Source: Candidatus Methylacidiphilales bacterium
Lineage (GTDB): Bacteria; Pseudomonadota; Gammaproteobacteria; JASGCS01
Assembly (NCBI GenBank): GCA_030054035.1
Contig: JASGCS010000001.1
Location: forward strand, 1 to 64,000
Direction: 5' to 3'
DNA: 64,000 bases
The position numbers and the translations under genes are program-made. The first letter of the stretch is position 1, and each line of letters begins with the position of its first letter. Below are positions 58,085 through 64,000 of the stretch, piece by piece. The notes beneath the pieces are model-generated. The model made no database searches. It saw only the letters and a program-made list of their open reading frames with translations, and was not told where the DNA came from.

Positions 58085-58603
58085 ATGGCAACATTCGAAG
58101 AAGCGTTAACATATACAGGATTTAAAGAAAAATTAGTTTCTGTTAACAGAGTTACTAAAGTTGTTAAAGGTGGTAGGTTGTTTTCTTTCGCCGCTCTTAC
58201 TGTTGTCGGTAATGGTAATGGTAGAGTAGGTTTTGGATACTGTAAATCTAAAGAAGTCCCGAACGCAATTGCTAAATCGTACGAGCAGGCCAAACGCAAT
58301 ATGATCGAAATAAAATTAAAGAAAAGAACTATTCATTCTCCTGTTACTGCCAAACATGGTGCTGTAAAGATATACCTACAACCAGCTACTGAGGGCACTG
58401 GTTTGATTGCCGGTGGTGCTATGCGTGCAATTTTGGAATGTGTTGGTGTCCATAATGTACTTGCTAAATGTTATGGTTCAAGGAATCCCATTAATGTAGT
58501 ACGAGCTACAATTAAAGGACTGCAATTGATTGACTCGCCTTTCCATGCTTCTAAAAGAAGAGGGAAAAAAATGATAAAAAATATCAAAACTGAACAAACT
58601 TAA
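58085..58603 (+). CDS. rpsE: 30S ribosomal protein S5
   Basis: Accuracy-related 30S protein, 172 residues: [19 protein letters not shown] (the spectinomycin-loop region, unaltered), [19 protein letters not shown] and [25 protein letters not shown] just upstream (58075-58079) supports the ATG. Confidence 0.99.
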   Translation: MATFEEALTYTGFKEKLVSVNRVTKVVKGGRLFSFAALTVVGNGNGRVGFGYCKSKEVPNAIAKSYEQAKRNMIEIKLKKRTIHSPVTAKHGAVKIYLQPATEGTGLIAGGAMRAILECVGVHNVLAKCYGSRNPINVVRATIKGLQLIDSPFHASKRRGKKMIKNIKTEQT

Positions 58604-58615
58604 TAAATAGCCTAC

Positions 58616-58822
58616 ATGAATTCAAAAATATCAAAAAAAGGTAACACAATTACACTGACTTTAATTAAGAGTGTCGCTAAATTTACAGTTAAACAGAAAC
58701 AAACAATTGCTGGATTAGGATTGAGAAAATTTGGCAGTGTTTCTACTCTTACCAAAACACCTTCTGTGGAAGGTATGATTCGTTCAATGCGTTTTGCACT
58801 AAAAGTTGAGGAATCAACATGA
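58616..58822 (+). CDS. rpmD: 50S ribosomal protein L30
   Basis: Small 50S protein, 68 residues: ITLTLIKSVAKFTVKQKQTI followed by AGLGLRKFGSVSTLTKTPS and VEGMIRSMRFALKVEE. It overlaps rplO by ATGA (58819-58822). Confidence 0.96.
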   Translation: MNSKISKKGNTITLTLIKSVAKFTVKQKQTIAGLGLRKFGSVSTLTKTPSVEGMIRSMRFALKVEEST

Positions 58823-59253
58823 AACTGAATCAGTTCTCCCCCGCGCCAAATAGTAAAAAAAGTAAGCACCGGGTTGGTCGAGGTAAAGGCTGTGGTTGGG
58901 GTAAAACTTCTGGCAGAGGACACAAAGGGCAACATGCTCGTGCTGGTGGTTATCATAAAATAGGTTTTGAAGGTGGACAGATGCCTTTAGTTAGAAGATT
59001 GCCCAAATTTGGATTTACTTCCCTTATTAAGCCTTTTCGTGCCGAATTAACGCTTGCGAGACTAAATACCTTGGATAACAGTGAGATCACGATAGATTTT
59101 TTAAAGCAAACAGGTATTATTAGTTCAAAGGTAGAGAAAGTAAAAATTATTGCAACAGGAACGTTGAGTAAATCTTTTAGTGTGGTCGGTGTTTCTGTAA
59201 GTAAAAAAGCGAGACAGTTGATCGAACAAGCTGGAGGAAAAGTCGTCAACTAG
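58819..59253 (+). CDS. rplO: 50S ribosomal protein L15
   Basis: Late-assembly 50S protein, 144 residues. The glycine-rich N-terminus (KKSKHRVGRGKGCGWGKTS, GRGHKGQHARAGGYHKIG) and GFEGGQMPLVRRLPKFGF are diagnostic. secY follows after 3 bases. Confidence 0.99.
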   Translation: MKLNQFSPAPNSKKSKHRVGRGKGCGWGKTSGRGHKGQHARAGGYHKIGFEGGQMPLVRRLPKFGFTSLIKPFRAELTLARLNTLDNSEITIDFLKQTGIISSKVEKVKIIATGTLSKSFSVVGVSVSKKARQLIEQAGGKVVN

Positions 59254-59256
59254 TAT

Positions 59257-60576
59257 ATGGTTGTAAGTCCTTCTAATAAACTACAAACTGGCGTAGTTGA
59301 TCTTTGGTATAGAATTGCTTTTGTATTTTTTGCGATAGTCATTTTTAGATTTGGTTCATTTATTACATTGCCAGGCATCGATGTAAATGTGCTAACTACT
59401 TTTTTTGATGATAGTAAAAATACAATTCTAGATTTAGCAAATGTTTTTTCTGGAGGTGCATTACACAGAATGTCTATTTTCGCACTTGGAGTAATGCCTT
59501 ATATTAGTGCTTCTATTATTTTACAGATGCTCACTCATATTGTACCATCTCTTATCGCATTGAGAAAAGAGGGGGAGTCAGGTAGGGTTAAGATTACAGA
59601 ATACACTAGGATACTCACAATATTATTTGCCACACTTCAGTCTATCGGTACAACATACGCGCTGAGCAATCAAAATATTAATGGCGAACAATTAGTTATA
59701 ATCAACCAAGTTAGTTTTATCTTCATCTCAACAATAACGCTAGTTACTGGCACTATGTTTTTAATGTGGTTAGGTGAGCAAATAACTGAACGTGGTTTGG
59801 GAAACGGCATTTCATTAATTATTTTTTCAAGTATTGTAGCTGGTCTACCCACAGCAGTGTCAGGAACCTATGATCTATACTCACAAGGCGAATTGAACCC
59901 GCTCTCACTCATATTTATTTTTGTAATTGTTTTGGCAGTTGTTTTTTTTGTTGTGTTCATCGAAAGAAGTTTTAGAAAAATCCCAATTCAATACCCTCCT
60001 CGGCAACAGGGACGGACTATGGTATTGCCTCAATCGAACCATCTACCTTTAAAACTTAATATGTCAGGTGTCATCCCTCCAATATTTGCTTCGGCAATTG
60101 TTTTATTTCCTGCTACTGTGATAAAATGGTTTAGTAATGTTTCTACAGATACTTGGTTGGGAAATATAGTAAATCAACTTCAACCGGGAAAAATGGTTTA
60201 TGAGTTTGTTTATGTTCTTGCAATCGTATTTTTTGCTTTTTTCTATACCAGCCTAGTGTTTAATCCAAAGGAAACTGCTGAGAACATTAAAAAAAGCGGA
60301 GGCTATATACAAGGAATTAGACCAGGTGAGCAAACTGCTTGGTATATTAAATTTATAGTTAACAGATTAACTGCAATCGGTGCATTTTATCTAGCATTTG
60401 TATGTTTGGTACCCGAGTTGTTAATTTTATACTTTAATGTACCATTTTATTTTGGAGGCACATCTATTCTAATTGTTGTGGTGGTTGTTATGGATTTTAT
60501 GGTGCAAATACAAACACATTTAATGTCCTTTCAGTATGAAAAACTAATGAAACGAGCTAATTTAACGATGAGATAA
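59257..60576 (+). CDS. secY: Preprotein translocase subunit SecY
   Basis: Channel subunit of the Sec translocon, 439 residues with ten membrane segments. GVMPYISASIILQMLTHIVP, GNGISLIIFSSIVAGLP and the cytoplasmic loop PRQQGRTMVLPQSNHLPLK are typical, with NMSGVIPPIFASAIVLFPA following. Its partner here is the one-helix SecE encoded at 34663. The infA gene often placed next is missing; rpmJ follows after 3 bases. Confidence 0.98.
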   Translation: MVVSPSNKLQTGVVDLWYRIAFVFFAIVIFRFGSFITLPGIDVNVLTTFFDDSKNTILDLANVFSGGALHRMSIFALGVMPYISASIILQMLTHIVPSLIALRKEGESGRVKITEYTRILTILFATLQSIGTTYALSNQNINGEQLVIINQVSFIFISTITLVTGTMFLMWLGEQITERGLGNGISLIIFSSIVAGLPTAVSGTYDLYSQGELNPLSLIFIFVIVLAVVFFVVFIERSFRKIPIQYPPRQQGRTMVLPQSNHLPLKLNMSGVIPPIFASAIVLFPATVIKWFSNVSTDTWLGNIVNQLQPGKMVYEFVYVLAIVFFAFFYTSLVFNPKETAENIKKSGGYIQGIRPGEQTAWYIKFIVNRLTAIGAFYLAFVCLVPELLILYFNVPFYFGGTSILIVVVVVMDFMVQIQTHLMSFQYEKLMKRANLTMR

Positions 60577-60579
60577 AAA

Positions 60580-60693
60580 ATGAAAGTAAGAGCTTCAGTA
60601 AAAAAAATTTGTAAAGATTGTAAGATTGTTAAAAGAAAAGGTACAGTAAGGGTACTTTGTAAAAATGCACGCCATAAACAGCGTCAAGGATAA
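60580..60693 (+). CDS. rpmJ: 50S ribosomal protein L36
   Basis: A 37-residue protein too short for routine gene thresholds: [18 protein letters not shown], then a basic stretch ending [10 protein letters not shown]. The zinc ligands Cys11, Cys14, Cys27 and His32 are all present, so it is the zinc-binding form. It lies 3 bases after secY. Confidence 0.97.
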   Translation: MKVRASVKKICKDCKIVKRKGTVRVLCKNARHKQRQG

Positions 60694-60716
60694 CAGATTA
60701 TTATGGGAATAGAAAT

Positions 60717-61073
60717 ATGGCAAGAATAGGTGGGATTAATTTACCAATTAACAAACATGTTAGTGTTGGCCTAACTTCTATCTATGGTATTGGTAGAAGT
60801 AGAGCAATAAAAATTTGCACGTTGGCAAATGTTAACCCTTCAGATAAAATTAAAGTCCTCAATGAAGAACAATTGGAATCAATCAGAGAGCAGGTTGCTA
60901 AGTTTCAAATTGAAGGGGATTTAAGGCGCGAAGTTACAATTAATATCAAAAGGCTTGTGGATTTAGCTTGTTATCGAGGGATTAGACATAAAAAAGGTTT
61001 GCCTTTAAGGGGCCAAAGAACCAGAACAAATGCTAGAACTAGAAAAGGACCAAGAAAAGGAAGAACAAAATGA
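60717..61073 (+). CDS. rpsM: 30S ribosomal protein S13
   Basis: Head protein contacting P-site tRNA and the 50S subunit, 118 residues: [34 protein letters not shown] and [19 protein letters not shown]. It starts the alpha-operon set and overlaps rpsK by ATGA (61070-61073). The 23 bases upstream leave no space for the pseudoknot leader bound by S4 in E. coli. Confidence 0.99.
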   Translation: MARIGGINLPINKHVSVGLTSIYGIGRSRAIKICTLANVNPSDKIKVLNEEQLESIREQVAKFQIEGDLRREVTINIKRLVDLACYRGIRHKKGLPLRGQRTRTNARTRKGPRKGRTK

Positions 61074-61453
61074 CCACTACCCCAATAGTTAAGAAAAAAA
61101 ATAAAATTGTATCGGATGGAGTTGCACATATTTTTGCATCATTTAATAATACTATCATTACTATAACTGACAAACAAGGTAATTGTATTGGCTGGGCGAC
61201 GGCTGGTGGTTCTGGCTTCAAAGGATCCAAAAAAAGTACACCTTTTGCTGCGCAGGTTGCGGCAGATAAAGTTGGTGCCATTATTAAAGAACATGGAGTT
61301 AAAACATTACAGGTATTAATTAAAGGCCCAGGTCCTGGTAGAGAATCTGCAGTTCGAGTTTTACATAATTTAGGGTTTAAAATTTTATCAATTTCAGACA
61401 TAAGCCCAATTCCACATAATGGCTGCAGGCCCCCAAAACAAAGGAGAGTGTAA
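61070..61453 (+). CDS. rpsK: 30S ribosomal protein S11
   Basis: Platform protein, 127 residues: [39 protein letters not shown] and [19 protein letters not shown] at the C-terminus. Its end carries the AAGGAG (61441-61446) used by rpsD. Confidence 0.99.
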   Translation: MTTTPIVKKKNKIVSDGVAHIFASFNNTIITITDKQGNCIGWATAGGSGFKGSKKSTPFAAQVAADKVGAIIKEHGVKTLQVLIKGPGPGRESAVRVLHNLGFKILSISDISPIPHNGCRPPKQRRV

Positions 61454-61454
61454 A

Positions 61455-62075
61455 ATGGCTAGATATCTAGGTCCAAGTTGTAGATTATCAAGAAGAGAGG
61501 GAGTTGATTTAGAATTTAAATCTGGTTTACGAAGTATAGAAAGTAAATGTAGATTTTCAAAACTTCCTGGCAGGTTCAGTGAACAAAAAACAAAACCATC
61601 TGAATACTGTACTCAATTACGCGAAAAACAAAAGTTAAAACGAACATATGGTTTATTAGAACGTCAATTTAGTATTTATTATAAAAAGTCTTTAAAGTTA
61701 AAAGGTAATACTGGTGAAAATATTTTTAAAATGCTTGAGCAAAGACTTGATAATGTTGTTTACCGGATGGGTTTTGCTACTACTCGAGCTGAAGCCAGGC
61801 AATTAGTTTCACATAGACTTATTTTGATTAATAACAACTATGTCACAATTCCTTCTTTTCAGGTTAAAGCAGGTGACATAGTTAAAATTAAGCAAACCGC
61901 ACAATCCCAATCAAGAATCAAAACATCTTTAGATTTGGTTGTTAATAAAGGAATCCCTGAGTGGTTAGAAGTTGATAAAGGTAAATATTCTGGAGTTTTT
62001 TTGAGATCTCCCAATCGATCAGAATTATCTTCTGATATAAATGAAAGTTTAATTATTGAACTTTATTCTAAATAA
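61455..62075 (+). CDS. rpsD: 30S ribosomal protein S4
   Basis: Primary 16S rRNA binder, 206 residues from the ATG at 61455 (eight bases after AAGGAG). MARYLGPSCRLSRREGVD, QLREKQKLKRTYGLLERQF and the S4 domain RLDNVVYRMGFATTRAEARQ are clear. The open frame back to 61419 lies within rpsK. Confidence 0.99.
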   Translation: MARYLGPSCRLSRREGVDLEFKSGLRSIESKCRFSKLPGRFSEQKTKPSEYCTQLREKQKLKRTYGLLERQFSIYYKKSLKLKGNTGENIFKMLEQRLDNVVYRMGFATTRAEARQLVSHRLILINNNYVTIPSFQVKAGDIVKIKQTAQSQSRIKTSLDLVVNKGIPEWLEVDKGKYSGVFLRSPNRSELSSDINESLIIELYSK

Positions 62076-62098
62076 TAAAATAGTAGAGGAAAAGAAAT

Positions 62099-63106
62099 AT
62101 GTTTATACCAGTAGAGTCGTTCTTAAAACCAAAAATTGTCGAGATAAGTAAAATCGCACACAATAACTCAGTGATAGTTCTCGAGCCATTTGAAAAAGGA
62201 TTTGGACATACATTCGGTAATGCGTTAAGAAGAACGTTGTTATCTTCTATGCCAGGTTGTGCAGTAACTGATGTTCAAATATCAGGTGTTTTGCACGAAT
62301 TTCAGTCGATAGACTCTGTAGAGGAAGACATGCAAGATATTTTATTTAATTTAAAAAAGTTAGCTGTAATAATACATGAAGGTGATCGAGCTGTATTACA
62401 ATTACAAGCAAACGCTACCGGTGATATTTTTGCTAAAGATCTGATTATTCCTCATAATGTTGAGATTATTAACCAGGATTTACATATTGCAAGGCTTCAT
62501 TCATTAATAAAAAATGAAAAATTTGAAATGAATATAACTGTTCAAAGAGGAAGGGGTTATGTTACAGTACCAATGAGAAATATTCTGCAAGAAGGAGTAA
62601 GTCATAATCCAATTGGGAATATAAGACTCGATGCTAGTTTTAGTCCTGTTACGAGAGCTACCTATAGAGTTGAAAATGCTCGTCTAGATAACAGAACAAA
62701 TTTAGATAAGTTAATAATTGAAATAGTAACTAACGGAACTATTGATCCTGAAGATGCTATTAGACGATCGGCAACTATTTTACGTGATCAATTAGTTTGT
62801 TTTGTGAACCTTGAGGCTGAATCTTCTCAAGATGTCATACAGAAAATCATTAACCCTTTATTTTCCCGACCAATTGAAGATTTGCAACTTACCGTACGAT
62901 CTACAAATTGTTTAAAAGCTGAAGATATTTATTACATAGGAGATTTGGTACAAAGAACGGAAAACGATTTGTTAAGAACACCTAATCTTGGAAAAAAATC
63001 ACTGACAGAAATTATAAGTATTTTAAGTTCACATGGATTAAAATTAGGTATGGAATTAGATAATTGGGTTAGCCCTATTAAAATTAAAATTGATGACCCT
63101 AGATAA
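62099..63106 (+). CDS. rpoA: DNA-directed RNA polymerase subunit alpha
   Basis: Assembly platform of RNA polymerase, 335 residues. The N-terminal dimer domain has [19 protein letters not shown] and [19 protein letters not shown]; the C-terminal DNA/activator-binding domain has [28 protein letters not shown] upstream (62084-62093) serves the ATG. Confidence 0.99.
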   Translation: MFIPVESFLKPKIVEISKIAHNNSVIVLEPFEKGFGHTFGNALRRTLLSSMPGCAVTDVQISGVLHEFQSIDSVEEDMQDILFNLKKLAVIIHEGDRAVLQLQANATGDIFAKDLIIPHNVEIINQDLHIARLHSLIKNEKFEMNITVQRGRGYVTVPMRNILQEGVSHNPIGNIRLDASFSPVTRATYRVENARLDNRTNLDKLIIEIVTNGTIDPEDAIRRSATILRDQLVCFVNLEAESSQDVIQKIINPLFSRPIEDLQLTVRSTNCLKAEDIYYIGDLVQRTENDLLRTPNLGKKSLTEIISILSSHGLKLGMELDNWVSPIKIKIDDPR

Positions 63107-63115
63107 TCGTTTTAT

Positions 63116-63517
63116 ATGAGACATAGATATTCACAAAAAAAACTTCAAGTAACATCTTCACATCGAAAAGCAATGCTTAGAAACTTAAGTGTTGCGATTA
63201 TTAACCATGAACGAATTGTTACTACTGTGCCAAAAGCTAAAATGCTGCGTTCATTTATCGAACCATTAATTACATTGTCTAAGAATGACTCAGTTAATAC
63301 TAGAAGAGCGTTATTCAACATTTTAAGAGACCGATCAGTTGTTAGTAAACTCTGTTTGGTGATAGGTAAAAGATTCACTGAACGTCCCGGTGGTTATACT
63401 AGAATTTTGAAGTATGGCTTTAGACCAACTGATAATGCGGCAAGAGCTATAATTGAACTTGTTGATTATGTTTTACCAGTTACTGAAGAGATTAATAAAT
63501 TAGCAAAAGTTGACTAA
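63116..63517 (+). CDS. rplQ: 50S ribosomal protein L17
   Basis: Last ribosomal gene of the alpha set, 133 residues: MRHRYSQKKLQVTSSHRKAM, NHERIVTTVPKAKMLRSFIE and RILKYGFRPTDNAARAIIEL. The final 8 bases overlap the next gene's TTG start. Confidence 0.98.
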   Translation: MRHRYSQKKLQVTSSHRKAMLRNLSVAIINHERIVTTVPKAKMLRSFIEPLITLSKNDSVNTRRALFNILRDRSVVSKLCLVIGKRFTERPGGYTRILKYGFRPTDNAARAIIELVDYVLPVTEEINKLAKVD

Positions 63518-64000
63518 TATTTTACCTCAATGTTTCTGGTTTACAGGACTCTCTGGATCTGGAAAATCCACATTAGCTGAATATACTAAAAACCAATTAA
63601 TTTCTAATAATTTCATAGATAAAATTATTATTCTTGATGGTGACGCGATTAGAACTGGGTTAAGTTCAAATCTTGGTTTTTCTCAATTAGATAGAACAGA
63701 AAATCTTAGAAGGATTGCTGAGGTTGCCAAGCTGTTTTTGAGTGAAAAATATTTAGTGATAGTTTCTTGTATCACCCCATTGAATTCACAAAGGAATCTA
63801 GCAAGAACAATACTAGATAGTTATATATTTACTCTTTGCTATTTACAGTGCGCTTATCAAGTTTGTGAAAAAAGAGACGTTAAAGGGTTATATAAAAAAG
63901 CAAAAAATAATTCGTCTATAAAGTTAACAGGAAGTGGTAGTGAGTTTGAAGAACCCACTACCAGTGACTTAACAATCAAAACAGACGAACTTTCACTTCA
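63510..64000 (+). CDS. cysC: Adenylylsulfate (APS) kinase, 3' end outside window
   Basis: Phosphorylates adenosine 5'-phosphosulfate to PAPS. The frame is open to the window edge. [17 protein letters not shown] is the P-loop; ILDGDAIRTGLSSNLGF, DRTENLRRIAEVAKLF and CEKRDVKGLYKKAK are APS-kinase signatures. An in-frame TAG at 63501-63503 leaves TTG 63510 (MTNILPQCFWF) as the only reasonable start, overlapping rplQ. The segment VSCITPLNSQRNLARTIL replaces the usual SFISPYRxxR, with Thr for Ser/Tyr, so it is diverged. An alpha-operon-end location is unusual; cysC normally joins cysDN. Confidence 0.88.
   Translation, partial: MTNILPQCFWFTGLSGSGKSTLAEYTKNQLISNNFIDKIIILDGDAIRTGLSSNLGFSQLDRTENLRRIAEVAKLFLSEKYLVIVSCITPLNSQRNLARTILDSYIFTLCYLQCAYQVCEKRDVKGLYKKAKNNSSIKLTGSGSEFEEPTTSDLTIKTDELSL

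Overview
The window is a gene-dense, strongly AT-rich stretch of bacterial chromosome with almost no spare DNA; no gap between genes exceeds about 110 bases. Gene content and order point to a betaproteobacterium with a compact genome: uvrA / MFS / ssb, miaB-phoH-ybeY-corC-lnt, leuS-lptE with holA-proA-nadD-rsfS, and tRNA-Tyr/Gly/Thr-tuf-tRNA-Trp-secE-nusG running through rpoBC, str, S10, spc and alpha genes to rplQ. The lineage below class cannot be fixed by eye. No CRISPR array, insertion sequence, prophage or rRNA gene was seen.

Region 1 (1-1453): the 3' end of a large repeat-rich, filamentous-haemagglutinin-like surface protein, cut by the window edge. Region 2 (1456-6021): uvrA (minus strand), an MFS transporter and ssb. 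Region 3 (6091-15144): a tightly overlapping housekeeping string: miaB (lacking its TRAM domain), phoH-like, ybeY, corC, lnt, leuS, lptE-like lipoprotein, then pyrD. Region 4 (15145-17926): a redox/iron module of rubrerythrin, a GlpC/HdrD-like (Fe-S) CCG-domain protein and a DUF3501 protein, closed by a convergent Irr-like Fur-family regulator. The rubrerythrin promoter carries a near-perfect copy of the iron control element recognised by Irr in alphaproteobacteria, lying over the -10 box. With pyrD, this module sits between lptE and holA, which are normally neighbours. It is the best candidate here for an under-described system.

Region 5 (17968-24772): holA, proA, nadD, rsfS and a giant YhdP/AsmA-like protein. 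Region 6 (24811-29573): a complete high-affinity phosphate uptake operon, pstSCAB-phoU. Region 7 (29560-32964): argF, a small PuuD-type membrane protein, and an asparagine-synthase-type amidotransferase resembling the N-acetylglutaminylglutamine amidotransferases.

Region 8 (33012-63517): about 30 kb of transcription and translation genes on one strand: three tRNAs, tuf copy 1, tRNA-Trp, secE, nusG, rplKAJL, rpoBC, rpsLG, fusA, tuf copy 2, then S10/spc/alpha genes through rpoA and rplQ. The two tuf genes appear identical at DNA level, including 22 bases upstream, which indicates gene conversion. The L10 leader between rplA and rplJ is missing, SecE is a one-helix form, infA is absent from its usual place, and RpoB carries several changes in the rifampicin-binding segment. 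The window ends inside an APS-kinase-like gene (cysC) that starts with TTG inside the end of rplQ.
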